Notes under the pieces: generated by a model
Database searches by the model: none
The model's input: only the letters and a program-made list of their open reading frames with translations
What the model was told of the DNA's origin: nothing
Program-made: the position numbers and the translations under genes
Assembly (NCBI GenBank): GCA_958296115.1
Contig: OY282442.1
Location: 1,683,158-1,747,157, forward strand
From: an uncultured Dehalococcoidia bacterium
GTDB lineage: Bacteria; Chloroflexota; Dehalococcoidia; Lucifugimonadales; CAJWER01
Length of the DNA stretch: 64,000 bases
Reading direction: 5' to 3'
Part shown: positions 1 to 8,817 of the stretch, in pieces
How positions within the stretch are numbered: the first letter of the stretch is position 1
How the letters are laid out: every line of letters starts with the position of its first letter

Positions 1-115
1 ACGTCGGCATCCTCGAAGCAAGTACCGGAGTCACTGCCTTGCAAGGCAAACTCATCTCCCGCGAGAGCGGGAGAAACCAGGAGTAGACAGGACGCGGGTC
101 CCAAGACCCGCACAA
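1..115 (+). mobile_element. 3' end of a mobile element, TnpB-like (tentative)
   Basis: This is the second copy of the element end described at 61539-61884. In one frame it reads RHPRSKYRSHCLARQTHLPRE, in another ILEASTGVTALQGKL. Three closely spaced hairpins follow (37-48, 56-73, 94-111). A frayed, basic C-terminus followed by hairpins resembles the right end of IS200/IS605 elements, where tnpB runs into a structured guide-RNA region. That identification is inference; the visible facts are the two copies and the hairpins. Confidence 0.35.
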
Positions 116-385
116 GCACCCTCTCCCTAAAGGGGGAAAAGGGCCAGGACAAAGGGCAACCCCCCCAACCCCGCGCCCCAACCCCCAAAAGGGAAAGGGC
201 AAAGACAAAGGGCAATTCCCCGCCCCGCCCCCTCTCCCCAAACAGGAGAAGGGCCAGGATAAGGGCAAACGCCCCCAAAAAGGAGCCGACCGAGACAACA
301 TGACATAGGCGCGAAGGAGCGCAGGCGGGACGCCTGCAACCTCCCCATCTCCTCCACGACAGAGGACAAGGGCGAGGGCAATTCA
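1..385. repeat. Left arm of a long inverted repeat
   Basis: The first 385 bases match, in reverse complement and with substitutions and indels, the segment near 61143-61604. Shared landmarks in the same order are the GCCTTGCAAGGC palindrome (37-48), a 7-bp stem hairpin CTCCCGC/GCGGGAG (56-73), GCGGGTC/GACCCGC (94-111), CCCTCTCC-type tracts, a GGAGCCGAC block, the GCAGGCGGGACGCCTGC palindrome (321-337) and a CTCCACGACAGAGGA block. The match runs off the left edge, so the element continues outside the window. No protein-coding gene is supported in 1-437. Confidence 0.75.
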
Positions 386-437
386 GCGCGCCCGCTCCTG
401 GCTCTGAATCCAGGCGAGGGACGCGCGTAAGGCGAAA
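118..437. repeat. Degenerate CCCTCTCCC-type repeat cluster, no gene
   Basis: The stretch is composed of imperfect copies of the purine/pyrimidine palindrome seen in many intergenic regions of this window (CCCTCTCCC, short loop, GGGAGAGGG, followed by GGGC-rich spacer). It ends just before the glycosylase gene on the minus strand. I see no convincing reading frame in it. Confidence 0.6.
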
Positions 438-1289
438 TCAGTCCGGCCTCCTGGCAAGCCTGTAGCCCAAGAACCGGAACTCGCCCCAGGGCTCGAAGAA
501 CGCGGCTATCTCACCCGGCTCGATGCCGTAGCGCCGCCGGCAGAAAGCCGTCACCGCGGAGTCCACCGGGATGCGGCTGAAATCGTGCTGGAGCATCGCC
601 GCGTGCGCAGCCGCGTAGGGGCCGATTCCCCACATGGCTAAAAGATCGTCGTATGAGACAGGGCCGTTCGCCGTGTGCCCGCCCTCGTCCATCATGCCGC
701 GGGCAAGCATCGTATCCGTTGCCTCTGCAAGCGCCCTAGCCCTGAACCCTACGCCTGCCCGACCGCGCAGCCCTGACTCGCCCGCGTCCAAGACCTGCGC
801 CGGCGACGGGAACACCCCCTCGCCAATGGATTCGACCAGGGCCGACGCCATCCGCTGACTCCCTGACCATGCAATCTGGATAGTGCAGACCGTCTTCACG
901 AAATCCTCGTAGAACGTGCTGCAACGCAGAAACCTGCCGCCGCCGTCCTCGATAATCGCAGCCAGCTTGGGGTTGACCTCGCGGGCCGCGGCAATGGCCC
1001 CCGCGGGGTCCCAGTCCACCGAGAGCCACCGGCCGACCAAGCCCGCCGATTCGTCCACGTCATGCGCGTCCAGGCCATCGCCGGTAACCTGCGCCTCGAT
1101 CCGTCCGGGGTCGGGCTGCGCCGCCTCTATGGATACCGTCCTGCCCGACCGCAGCCTGTCACGGCGCGACAGGACGCCGCGCTCGTCGTCCCAGAGCCAC
1201 GGCTCCAAGCTCGCCCAGCCGTGACTCCGCGCGGCGCTGCGGAGACACACCCTGTGCGGAGGATTCAACGCGGTCTTGACGGTAGCCAT
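438..1289 (-). CDS. HhH-GPD family DNA glycosylase (AlkA/OGG-like)
   Basis: This 283-residue protein has the helix-hairpin-helix and catalytic segment of base-excision glycosylases. LAMWGIGPYAAAHA (about 217-230) is the hairpin, and IPVDSAV places the catalytic Asp at about 243. An earlier LRGRAGVGFRARAL segment (about 174-187) fits the usual helix before the hairpin. The lysine of bifunctional OGG1/Nth enzymes is not evident, so a monofunctional alkyl-base glycosylase acting on damaged purines is more likely. It is transcribed divergently from the ThuA-like gene, with under 50 bases between them. The family is clear; the substrate is not. Confidence 0.8.
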   Translation of the reverse strand: MATVKTALNPPHRVCLRSAARSHGWASLEPWLWDDERGVLSRRDRLRSGRTVSIEAAQPDPGRIEAQVTGDGLDAHDVDESAGLVGRWLSVDWDPAGAIAAAREVNPKLAAIIEDGGGRFLRCSTFYEDFVKTVCTIQIAWSGSQRMASALVESIGEGVFPSPAQVLDAGESGLRGRAGVGFRARALAEATDTMLARGMMDEGGHTANGPVSYDDLLAMWGIGPYAAAHAAMLQHDFSRIPVDSAVTAFCRRRYGIEPGEIAAFFEPWGEFRFLGYRLARRPD

Positions 1290-1336
1290 CGCAGCCTACA
1301 TCATATCCGAGAATCGCGGGCGTGGGAATCGGGTGC

Positions 1337-1975
1337 ATGACCATCAAGCTATGCATGTTGTCGGGCTCCTTCGAGTACGATTCTCGGGGGTCGCTGGCAA
1401 TCTTCAGGAAGCGGGTCGAGGCGCGCGGCATGGAGTGCGTAACGGTGGAGTTCGAGTCGGAGGACGACGACCGCTCGCTGGAGCCGATCGAGGACGCGGA
1501 CGCCCTGCTGGTCTTCACGCGCCGGCTGAACGCCGACGGGCGCGAGCTCGAACGCTTCAAGAGCTGCTGCGCGTCGGGTCGGCCCATCGTGGGCGTGCGC
1601 ACCGCCAGCCACGCCTTCCAGAACTGGCTCGAATTCGATTCGGAAGTGCTTGGCGGCAGCTACGACATGCATTACGGCGCCGGACCCATCGTTCGCGTCG
1701 AGGCGGCGCCGGGAGCCGCCGGCCACCCCATCCTCGAGGGTGTGCAGCCCCTGGAGTCGCGCGGGAGCCTCTACCGGAGCGCCCCTATCGCCGACGACGC
1801 GACCCTGCTTCTGACCGGAACGACCGACGAGGCGACCGAGCCGGTTGCCTGGACGCGGATGAACGCGGGCGGGCGGGTGTTCTACACATCCTTGGGACAT
1901 CAGGACGATTTCCGCGACCCCGGGTTCCTGCGCCTCCTGACCAACGGCGTGCTCTGGGCCGCTGGGGAGCTATAA
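1337..1975 (+). CDS. ThuA-like / glutamine-amidotransferase-fold protein
   Basis: This is a protein of about 212 residues of the ThuA (trehalose-utilisation) class, which has a class I glutamine-amidotransferase fold. IVGVRTASHAFQNW resembles the segment after the nucleophile elbow, and GGRVFYTSLGHQDDF near the C-terminus is the typical ThuA ending. A nucleophilic Cys is not evident at the elbow, so it is probably not an amidotransferase. A GTG at 1322 is an alternative start; neither has a strong ribosome site. It ends four bases before the isochorismatase-like gene, so the two are probably cotranscribed. The substrate is unknown. Confidence 0.75.
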   Translation: MTIKLCMLSGSFEYDSRGSLAIFRKRVEARGMECVTVEFESEDDDRSLEPIEDADALLVFTRRLNADGRELERFKSCCASGRPIVGVRTASHAFQNWLEFDSEVLGGSYDMHYGAGPIVRVEAAPGAAGHPILEGVQPLESRGSLYRSAPIADDATLLLTGTTDEATEPVAWTRMNAGGRVFYTSLGHQDDFRDPGFLRLLTNGVLWAAGEL

Positions 1976-1979
1976 CCCG

Positions 1980-2732
1980 ATGGGCGGCAACCTTCTCCTC
2001 AACCTGCGGACACAGGTCGTAACCCACAAGGCCACGGGATTCTGGGACCAGGTAACCATCCCGAAGCTCTTCCCCGCCGCCGAGACGGCTATACTGCTGT
2101 GCGACCTCTGGGACGACCACTGGTGCGCCGCCGCGGCGAGACGGACGGCGGACATCGCGGAGCGTGCGAACCGCGTCGTGGAGGCCGCCCGCGCGAACCG
2201 TGTCCAAATCATCCACTCCCCCTCGGACACGATGGACTTCTACGCCTACACGCCCCAGCGCAGGCGCATCGCCGGCGCCCCCAGGGTGGAGCCGCCCGAC
2301 GCTGTCAACCTGCCGATGCCGCCGCCGCTTCCCATAGACGACTCGGACGGCGGCTGCGACTCGGAGGAATCGACTCCGCGCCGAGCTTGGACGCGCCAGC
2401 ATCCCGCCATCGAGATCGGCGAGGACGACGTGATCTCGGACGACGGCTCGGAAGTGTACAGCTTCATCCAGCGCCGCGGTATCCAAAACCTGGTGATGAT
2501 AGGCGTGCATACGAATATGTGCGTCCTGAACCGCTCCTTCGCCATCAAGCAGATGACCCGCTGGGGCGTCAGGTGCGTGCTCGCGCGCGACCTGACCGAT
2601 GCCATGTACAACCCGGAGCGGGCGCCATACGTGAGCCACGAGCGCGGGACCGACCTCGTGGTGGAGTACATCGAGCGTCACTGGTGCCCCAGCATCCTGA
2701 GCCAAGACCTGCTGAAGACCTACCGTAATTAG
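1980..2732 (+). CDS. Isochorismatase-family cysteine hydrolase
   Basis: This 250-residue protein has the fold markers of isochorismatase-like amidohydrolases: ILLCDLWDDHW with the catalytic Asp at about 42, and VMIGVHTNMCVL with the nucleophilic Cys at about 181. The usual catalytic Lys between them seems absent, since I find no Lys from about residue 30 to the Cys. An Arg in the TPRRAWTRQ segment could substitute. It lies immediately downstream of the ThuA-like gene, suggesting the two act in the same catabolic step. Family assignment is firm, reaction unknown. Confidence 0.8.
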   Translation: MGGNLLLNLRTQVVTHKATGFWDQVTIPKLFPAAETAILLCDLWDDHWCAAAARRTADIAERANRVVEAARANRVQIIHSPSDTMDFYAYTPQRRRIAGAPRVEPPDAVNLPMPPPLPIDDSDGGCDSEESTPRRAWTRQHPAIEIGEDDVISDDGSEVYSFIQRRGIQNLVMIGVHTNMCVLNRSFAIKQMTRWGVRCVLARDLTDAMYNPERAPYVSHERGTDLVVEYIERHWCPSILSQDLLKTYRN

Positions 2733-2864
2733 GAGCGGGGACGGCATCGCGTGGGCCGTCGCCGAGGGATTGTGAAGACAGGATAGCCGCCGCCCGCGAC
2801 GCCTCGGCATAGTATCCTGCGCATATACAACTACGGGCTGTACGTGCTACATTGTCGCCTGCTC

Positions 2865-4172
2865 ATGGCAGATGGAGATACGACAGAAGAGAGGCGCGCT
2901 CCCGTGGGTCGGGTAACGCAGGAGGGTGATCCCCCATCTCAATCTTCCCCGCCAACGGGAAGAGCAGGGGAGGCCGCGCGGTGGCGCGGGCTGCTGGCGG
3001 TGGTGGTCGTTGCGGGGCACGCCGTCAAGCACGTCTTCAACTCCGGCATGAGGGCGCTGATCCTGCCGGAGATCAAGATCGACATGCGGCTGAGCGCGAC
3101 CCAGTTCGGCTCGCTGCTGACGGCCAGCCAGGTAACCTCGTGGGGAACCACCGTAGGCGCGGGCTACCTGGGCGACCGGTTCAGCAACAGGGCGGGGCTC
3201 ATACTCGGCGTCTCCCTGGCCACTACCGGCGTGTCGTTCTTCCTGGCGGGGCAGGCCTCGACCTACCTGGTCATGTTTCTGGCGATGCTGCTGGTCGGAA
3301 TGGGGCCGTCGCTCTACCACCCGCCCGCGCTCGGCGAGCTGTCCCGGCACTTCCCCGACCGGCGCGGATTCGCTATCTCGCTGCACGGGATGGGAGGGAA
3401 CGCGGGCGAGGTGCTGGGGCCCGTCATCGTGGCGGGGATGCTGACTCTAGCCACGTGGCGAGGCATCCTGCAGATGAGCCTGCTGCCGGCCGTACTTGCC
3501 GGCCTGCTGATATGGGGCGTCATGCGCTCCATATCGAGCCGCCGACCCCAGTCGGCTTCCACGCGGGCCTACTTCTCGACTATCGGCGACCTGATCCGGG
3601 ACCCCGTCCTGGTGTTCCTGGTGGTGATAGCGGCCACGCGGAGCGCGGGCGACGCGGCGGTGTCGGGCTTCCTGCCGGTGTACCTGAGGGAGGACCTCGC
3701 TTTCTCGGCGTCCCGCGTGGCGGTCTATCTGTCTCTGTCCCAGGTGGCCGGACTGATTACGCAACCGATATTCGGCCACGGCTCGGACGCCTACGGGCGA
3801 AAGGCCGTGCTGCTTCCAGGCGTCGCCGCAGTCGCGCTCATCTCGCTGGCCTTCGCGGTGGCCGACAGCGGAATCGCGCTGATGCTGCTGGTGATAGCCA
3901 AGGGAGCCTTCAGCTTCCCGCTCCACCACATGTTCATAGCCGCCGCCATGGATGTTGCGCAGGGACACGTCCAATCGACCGTGGTCGCGCTGATATACGG
4001 CGCGGGGTTCCTGGGCACATTCTCGCCGTCGGTCGCGGGCGTGTTCGTAGACCGGTTCGGCATCCACAGCGCCTTCCTGTACGGCGGCGCGATCTCCCTG
4101 CTCGCCGCGCTGATGCTCCTCCCGCTCAGGCTGCCGAGAACGGCCCACCAGCTCGAACAGGCGTCAGGCTGA
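2865..4172 (+). CDS. MFS transporter
   Basis: This is an integral membrane protein with about 12 hydrophobic segments after a charged N-terminal tail of about 40 residues. GYLGDRFSNRAGLILG between the second and third helices is the MFS motif-A region, and GHGSDAYGRKAVLLPG is its counterpart in the second half. Size matches ordinary 12-TM facilitators. ATG 2865 is preferred, but an in-frame GTG at 2844 adds seven residues; neither has a clear ribosome site. The squalene-synthase-like gene starts 13 bases after the stop. The transported compound cannot be told. Confidence 0.85.
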   Translation: MADGDTTEERRAPVGRVTQEGDPPSQSSPPTGRAGEAARWRGLLAVVVVAGHAVKHVFNSGMRALILPEIKIDMRLSATQFGSLLTASQVTSWGTTVGAGYLGDRFSNRAGLILGVSLATTGVSFFLAGQASTYLVMFLAMLLVGMGPSLYHPPALGELSRHFPDRRGFAISLHGMGGNAGEVLGPVIVAGMLTLATWRGILQMSLLPAVLAGLLIWGVMRSISSRRPQSASTRAYFSTIGDLIRDPVLVFLVVIAATRSAGDAAVSGFLPVYLREDLAFSASRVAVYLSLSQVAGLITQPIFGHGSDAYGRKAVLLPGVAAVALISLAFAVADSGIALMLLVIAKGAFSFPLHHMFIAAAMDVAQGHVQSTVVALIYGAGFLGTFSPSVAGVFVDRFGIHSAFLYGGAISLLAALMLLPLRLPRTAHQLEQASG

Positions 4173-4185
4173 CGCCGCCGGTGGA

Positions 4186-5265
4186 ATGACGCCGGTCAGG
4201 GCCAGGTTGGCGCCGGGGCTGCCGGACGTTTCGGCGGCGGAGCGCCGCCGCCTGCTGACGGTGATACTCAAGGGCGTATCACGCTCCTTCTACCTCTCGG
4301 CCAGGGCGCTGCCAGGCGGCATGCGGGAGCCCGTCGGACTCGCCTACCTCCTAGCCCGGGCTGGGGACACCATCGCGGACGCGGCGCCGCTCCGGCGCGA
4401 TGACCGCCTGAGGCTCCTACTGCTATTCCGGGCGCAGCTGGATGGCAACCCATCGGCCGAGGCGCTCGCGGAGATAGCGACCGCCCTGGACGGGACGCCC
4501 TCCGAGATGCGCCTGATGCGGGCATTGCCGCAGGCGTTCGCGATGCTCGAATCGCTCCCCTCCGCGGATGCCCAGCAGATACGCGGCGTCGTAACGACGT
4601 TGACCCTCGGCATGGAGATGGACTTGGAGTCATTCCCGCCGGGGGGTGAGGGCGGCGCGGCCGCCCTGCGCACGCTCGAGGACCTGGACCGGTACACCTA
4701 CCTGGTCGCCGGGTGCGTCGGCGAGTTCTGGACCAACGTCATGATGGCGCGCACGCCGTCCCTCCAGGAGTGGGACGCGGAGCGAATGACGGCCCTGGGC
4801 GTGAGGTTCGGCAAGGGCCTCCAGCTAACGAATATCCTCCGGGACGTGCCCAAGGACCTGCGTATGGGCCGATGCTACCTGCCCCAAGAGATGCTCGCGC
4901 CTGCGGGGTTGAACCCCGGCGGCCTGCGCGGCGAGGCGTCCGGCGCCGCGGCCCGCGCGGTACTGGATGCGGGCATCGAGATGGCCCTGGACCACTTCGC
5001 CGCCGCCGAGGAGTACGTACTCGCCATACCGAGGCGCAGCCTGCGCCTTCGCCTGGCTGCCCTGTGGCCCCTGATGCTGGGCCTCGCCACGCTCTCCACG
5101 CTGGCCCGCGGCGAGGCATGGCTCGACCCGTTCCGCCCGTCGAAGGTGCGGCGGCGCCGGGTCTATTCGATGATGGCCTTTTCCCTTCTGGCGGCCCGCT
5201 CCAACACGCTTCTCCGCGCCTGGATAGCGCGGGGCAGGGAAAAGGCGCTGATGGTGTGTTCGTGA
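4186..5265 (+). CDS. Squalene/phytoene synthase family protein
   Basis: This 359-residue trans-prenyltransferase condenses two prenyl diphosphates head to head. The first Asp-rich motif is GDTIAD (Asp 61 and 65), preceded by SRSFYLSARALP. The second is in TNILRDVPKDL (about 215-225), followed by GRCYLP. The C-terminus is hydrophobic, consistent with membrane association. The LPxxxREPVGLAYLLAR context looks closer to squalene synthases than to CrtB phytoene synthases, but I cannot separate them firmly. No other sterol, hopanoid or carotenoid gene is adjacent. Confidence 0.85.
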   Translation: MTPVRARLAPGLPDVSAAERRRLLTVILKGVSRSFYLSARALPGGMREPVGLAYLLARAGDTIADAAPLRRDDRLRLLLLFRAQLDGNPSAEALAEIATALDGTPSEMRLMRALPQAFAMLESLPSADAQQIRGVVTTLTLGMEMDLESFPPGGEGGAAALRTLEDLDRYTYLVAGCVGEFWTNVMMARTPSLQEWDAERMTALGVRFGKGLQLTNILRDVPKDLRMGRCYLPQEMLAPAGLNPGGLRGEASGAAARAVLDAGIEMALDHFAAAEEYVLAIPRRSLRLRLAALWPLMLGLATLSTLARGEAWLDPFRPSKVRRRRVYSMMAFSLLAARSNTLLRAWIARGREKALMVCS

Positions 5266-5299
5266 TAGGCTTGGCCTCACTCGGATACGTGAGCGCATC

Positions 5300-6385
5300 A
5301 TGGACGCGGCGATAATAGGGCTGCCCCGGAGCGGCAAGAGCACGCTCTTCAACGCCGTGACGCGCGGCGCGGCGCAGGTTGCGGGCTACGGCGTCCGAGC
5401 CCAGCCGAACGTCGGAGTCGCAAAGGTCGCCGATGCCCGGCTCGACGCGCTCGCGCCTATATACAGGCCGAAGCGCGTTGTCCCCGCCGAGGTCTCCTAC
5501 ATAGACCTGCCGCCGCCGCCAGAGGGCTTCGGCAAGACCCGCGGCATATCCGGCGAGTACCTCAACCACCTGCAGCGAGCCGACGTCCTGGTGATAGTCG
5601 TCCGCGCCTTCGACGACCCCGCGGTGGTCCACGTAGACGACTCTGTGGACCCGTTGCGAGACGCCGATACTATGCTGCTCGAGCTGGCCTTCGCCGACCT
5701 GGAGATAGTCGAGCGCCGGCTGGCGAGGCTCGCCGACAGTCTGAAAGGCGCCAGGGCCTCGGAGCGGGACGCCGTTATGAAGGAGCAAGCGCTGCTGGCC
5801 CGCGTCAAGGAGCGCCTGGATGTCGGCGAGAGGCTCCGCGGCGCGCCCTTCAGCCCGGACGATGCCAGGCTGCTGGACGGATTCGGACTCCTCACCGCCA
5901 AGCCGGTGATACTCGTCGTCAACATCGGCGAAGAGCATCTGGGCGCGGCTGCGGAAATGACATCGTGGTTCGACCTCCCGATGGTGGAGGTCGCGGCGCT
6001 GTGCGGCGCTCTCGAGATGGACCTGGCGCAGATGGACCCCGCGGAGGAGGCCGAGATGAGGCAGGGCCTCGGCGCTGGCGAGTCGGGCCTCGACCGCATG
6101 ATCGCCCTTTCGCACAAGGCCGCCGACCTGGTCACGTTCTTCACCGGCAACGACAACGAGGTATGCGCGCGGACGGCGCCGCGCGGGACCGAGGCCGCCA
6201 GGGCCGCAGGCCGAATTCACTCCGACTTCGAGCGCGGATTCATCCGGGCCGAGGTGATAGGGGCGGCCGACCTGGCCGAGTGCGGAAGCGTGGCCGAGGC
6301 CCGCCGGCGCGGCCTGCTGCGCCAGGAAGGCCGCGCCTACCAGGTGCGGGACGGCGACGTTCTCAACGTCCTCTTCAATGTGTAA
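5300..6385 (+). CDS. ychF: YchF/OLA1 family P-loop NTPase
   Basis: This 361-residue protein has the YchF architecture: P-loop GLPRSGKSTLFNAVT at residues 7-21, a switch region ending YIDLPPPPEGF, a coiled-coil insertion (about 125-175), and VVNIGEE in place of the GTPase NKxD motif, as expected for a family that prefers ATP. The C-terminal TGS domain ends in the family-typical FNV. YchF proteins bind ribosomes and regulate translation under stress. It follows the prenyl synthase by 34 bases. Confidence 0.9.
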   Translation: MDAAIIGLPRSGKSTLFNAVTRGAAQVAGYGVRAQPNVGVAKVADARLDALAPIYRPKRVVPAEVSYIDLPPPPEGFGKTRGISGEYLNHLQRADVLVIVVRAFDDPAVVHVDDSVDPLRDADTMLLELAFADLEIVERRLARLADSLKGARASERDAVMKEQALLARVKERLDVGERLRGAPFSPDDARLLDGFGLLTAKPVILVVNIGEEHLGAAAEMTSWFDLPMVEVAALCGALEMDLAQMDPAEEAEMRQGLGAGESGLDRMIALSHKAADLVTFFTGNDNEVCARTAPRGTEAARAAGRIHSDFERGFIRAEVIGAADLAECGSVAEARRRGLLRQEGRAYQVRDGDVLNVLFNV

Positions 6386-6493
6386 CGCAGAGCGAGTCCA
6401 AAGCGTGAACGAACGTGGTTGCCGCGACCCGGAGGGCGTAGTAACATAGCCTCCATAGTCCGTTGCTCGAACCAGCCGGAAAGCAGTTGCGCT

Positions 6494-6616
6494 ATGCCGT
6501 ACATGGATAGCCGAACATATTCCGCCGCGATAGCCGTACCCGACGTCGAAGCGCCGCCGGCGAGCGCCGGCGTCGTTCCAGTCCAGGAGCAAGCCCTGGC
6601 GGGAGTCGCGCCGTGA
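6494..6616 (+). CDS. Possible 40-residue leader peptide overlapping metF
   Basis: ATG 6494 opens a 40-codon frame rich in Ala, Val and Pro whose stop overlaps the GTG start of the MetF gene (GTGA, 6613-6616). That overlap is what makes it worth listing, since the next junction (metF to acpS) uses the same GTGA coupling. I recognise no family and see no strong ribosome site. It may be a spurious frame. Confidence 0.25.
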   Translation: MPYMDSRTYSAAIAVPDVEAPPASAGVVPVQEQALAGVAP

Positions 6617-7488
6617 GCAGGCTGTCCGAAGCCCTATCCTCGGGCGAATTCGCCGTTACGTGCGAGCTGAACCCCCCCAAGGGGACCGGACTCGGCCCCC
6701 TGTTCCAGAAGGCCGAAACGCTGCGCGGCGTCGTAACCGCCTTCAACCTCACGGATTCCGCCGGGTCCAACATGTCGATGGCGCCCATCGGGGCGGCCAG
6801 GCTGCTCGCGGAACAGGGCATCGAGACGATACTCCAAGTAACATGCCGGGACCGGAACCGCATCGCGCTCCAGTCGGAGCTCCTGGCCGCCTCGGCCCTG
6901 GGGCTGACCAACGTACTGTGCATGAGTGGGGACCCGCCGGGCGCCGGAGACCATCCCGAAGCCAAGGCCGTCTTCGACATAGACGCGGTGGGGCTGCTCC
7001 GCGCCGTCCAGGCCATGCGCGAGGGCAGAGACATGAGCGGGAACGAGCTTGACGGCCCGGCCGACATCTTCCCGGGAGCGGTGGTCAACCCCGGAGCGCC
7101 CGACCTCGACAAGGAGCTGGCCCGGATGCGGGACAAGATAGACGCCGGGGCCGCCTTCTTCCAGTCCCAGGGCGTATACGAGCCCGAGACCTTCGCGAGG
7201 TTCATGGAGGGCGCCAAGGATCTCGGCGCGCCCGTACTGGCCGGGATGATAGTGCTCAAGTCGGCCAACATGGCCCGATACCTCAACGCGAACCTGCCCG
7301 GCGTATCCGTGCCGGACAGCATCGTTTCCGAGCTCGAGTCGGCGAAGGACCGCGGCGCCGCGAGCGTCGCCATCACCGCGAGAATCATCCGCGAAATCCG
7401 CGGCACGTGCGGCGGCGTCCATATCATGGCCATCGGCTGGGAGTCCCGAATCCCGCGGATAATAGAGGCGGCGGGGTTGACGGCGTGA
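6613..7488 (+). CDS. metF: Methylenetetrahydrofolate reductase family protein (MetF)
   Basis: This 291-residue TIM-barrel flavoprotein reduces 5,10-methylene- to 5-methyl-tetrahydrofolate for the methyl supply. Family markers are FAVTCELNPPKG near the N-terminus (the VxxExxPPK block), QVTCRDRN with the LLAASALGLTNVLCMSGDPP segment, and ADIFPGAVVNP. AFFQSQGVYEPETF matches the F-Q-T-Q motif region. The start is GTG, overlapping an upstream mini-frame. The stop overlaps the acpS start by four bases, so metF and acpS are translationally coupled. Confidence 0.87.
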   Translation: MSRLSEALSSGEFAVTCELNPPKGTGLGPLFQKAETLRGVVTAFNLTDSAGSNMSMAPIGAARLLAEQGIETILQVTCRDRNRIALQSELLAASALGLTNVLCMSGDPPGAGDHPEAKAVFDIDAVGLLRAVQAMREGRDMSGNELDGPADIFPGAVVNPGAPDLDKELARMRDKIDAGAAFFQSQGVYEPETFARFMEGAKDLGAPVLAGMIVLKSANMARYLNANLPGVSVPDSIVSELESAKDRGAASVAITARIIREIRGTCGGVHIMAIGWESRIPRIIEAAGLTA

Positions 7489-7910
7489 CGGCCATCGTCA
7501 CCGGCATAGACGTCATCGAGATCGACCGCGTGAAGGACGTTGCCGAACGCTACGGCGAGCGCTTCTTCAGGCGCATCTACACCGAGGGCGAGCTGGCATA
7601 CTGCCGCGGACGGCCCCCTCAGCTCGCGAGTCGCTTCGCAGCCAAAGAGGCGGTGATGAAGGCCCTGGGCACGGGCGCGAGAGGCGTCCGATGGCGTGAC
7701 ATCGAAGTCGTCCGCCGACCGGGCGGCCCTCCGACCATCAAGCTGCGCGGCGGCGCCCTCGGACGCGCGGAGCGCATCGGCCTAGACCATCTCGCGCTTT
7801 CCCTGTCGCACTCCAAAGAGTACGCCGTGGCGTCGGTCGTCGGCGAGAGCGTCCATGGCAACCTCGTCCCGCTCAACCCCGCGGACCGATATACTACCGG
7901 CGCGCACTGA
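7485..7910 (+). CDS. acpS: Holo-ACP synthase (4'-phosphopantetheinyl transferase)
   Basis: This 141-residue enzyme transfers phosphopantetheine from CoA to acyl carrier protein. The two magnesium-binding signatures are visible: GIDVIEIDRV (residues about 7-16) with its conserved Asp, and SRFAAKEAVMKALGTG with the catalytic Glu/Lys pair. SLSHSKEYAVASVV near the C-terminus is the family ending. The GTG start overlaps the metF stop as GTGA. The length is slightly above the usual 120-130 because of a short C-terminal extension. Confidence 0.9.
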   Translation: MTAIVTGIDVIEIDRVKDVAERYGERFFRRIYTEGELAYCRGRPPQLASRFAAKEAVMKALGTGARGVRWRDIEVVRRPGGPPTIKLRGGALGRAERIGLDHLALSLSHSKEYAVASVVGESVHGNLVPLNPADRYTTGAH

Positions 7911-7946
7911 AGACATGATGAAGCCCAAGCCACAGGAGCAGACGCA

Positions 7947-8798
7947 ATGACCACCGCAACACACACGCCCCGCGTTGACGACAGGGATTGGACGAAGCTG
8001 ACCTTCGGCGAGCAGGTCAGGATGCTCGAGGTCGAGGGATACCTGGTGCTGCCCAACGTCCTCACGGAAGACCAGCTCGCCCAGCTCAGGGCCGAGGCCG
8101 CCGAGATTCACACGAAGGGCGCGGACTACTCGGAGCGGCAGCGCACCGCCAGCGCCATCGCCTTCAGAGGCGGCGCTCTCACCGAGCTCGTCGCCAACCC
8201 GCCCACTGTCGCATTCCTAGAGCGGCTGTTCGGCGATGACCTCATCGCCATGAGCTACGCCTACGCCCGCTCGGAACCCGGGCACCCGGGCATCTCCCTG
8301 CACACCGACGGCCAGCCCTGGGGCTCCAAGATCTTCGGCTACGAGGGCAGCGTCCCCGTCCTCGTGCGCGTCCTCAACTACCTGGAAGACCTCACCCTCG
8401 AGGTCTCGCCCTTCAGGGTCGTCCCCCGCTCCCACCTCAGCATGCACTCGGACGGAAACCCATACCTGCGCTACGAAAGCCACCCCGACGAGGTGATGGT
8501 CCCCGTCAAGGCCGGCTCCGCCGTGCTCATCAACCACCGCGTCTTCCACGGCAACTTCCCGAACGTCGGCGAGTACGCCCGCGAGATGCTCGCCATCGCA
8601 TACCGCCCCGCCTGGGGAGGCCCCATCCAGGAAGTCGACCTCTGGCCCGACGACGAGGTGGCGAAGCTGCCCGAAGACGTCAGGCGCTTCTTCGGCGACA
8701 AGAACATGCATAAGGGCGACTTCCACGGCGGAAACAAGCCCCCAGGCATGAAGAGCGAGGCCCCCGGCATAGACTCCGGCCGCTGGGATAGGCCTTAG
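7947..8798 (+). CDS. Phytanoyl-CoA dioxygenase (PhyH) family protein
   Basis: This 283-residue Fe(II)/2-oxoglutarate dioxygenase has the metal-binding HxD pair in LHTDGQPW (His 119, Asp 121) and the distal His in HRVFHGN (His about 201). The N-terminal EGYLVLPNVLTEDQLAQLR is the usual opening of this family. PhyH proteins hydroxylate diverse lipids and small molecules and are much expanded in marine Chloroflexota and Poribacteria, so the substrate is unknown. It stands alone, followed by a palindromic repeat and the convergent NHL gene. Confidence 0.87.
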   Translation: MTTATHTPRVDDRDWTKLTFGEQVRMLEVEGYLVLPNVLTEDQLAQLRAEAAEIHTKGADYSERQRTASAIAFRGGALTELVANPPTVAFLERLFGDDLIAMSYAYARSEPGHPGISLHTDGQPWGSKIFGYEGSVPVLVRVLNYLEDLTLEVSPFRVVPRSHLSMHSDGNPYLRYESHPDEVMVPVKAGSAVLINHRVFHGNFPNVGEYAREMLAIAYRPAWGGPIQEVDLWPDDEVAKLPEDVRRFFGDKNMHKGDFHGGNKPPGMKSEAPGIDSGRWDRP

Positions 8799-8817
8799 CC
8801 GCTAGTACTCCGTCCGC

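Noticed and set aside
4739-6592. Minus-strand frame of over 600 codons across the YchF and synthase genes
   Set aside because: Shadow of two well-recognised plus-strand genes; composition is Arg/Gly/Pro-rich with no domain.
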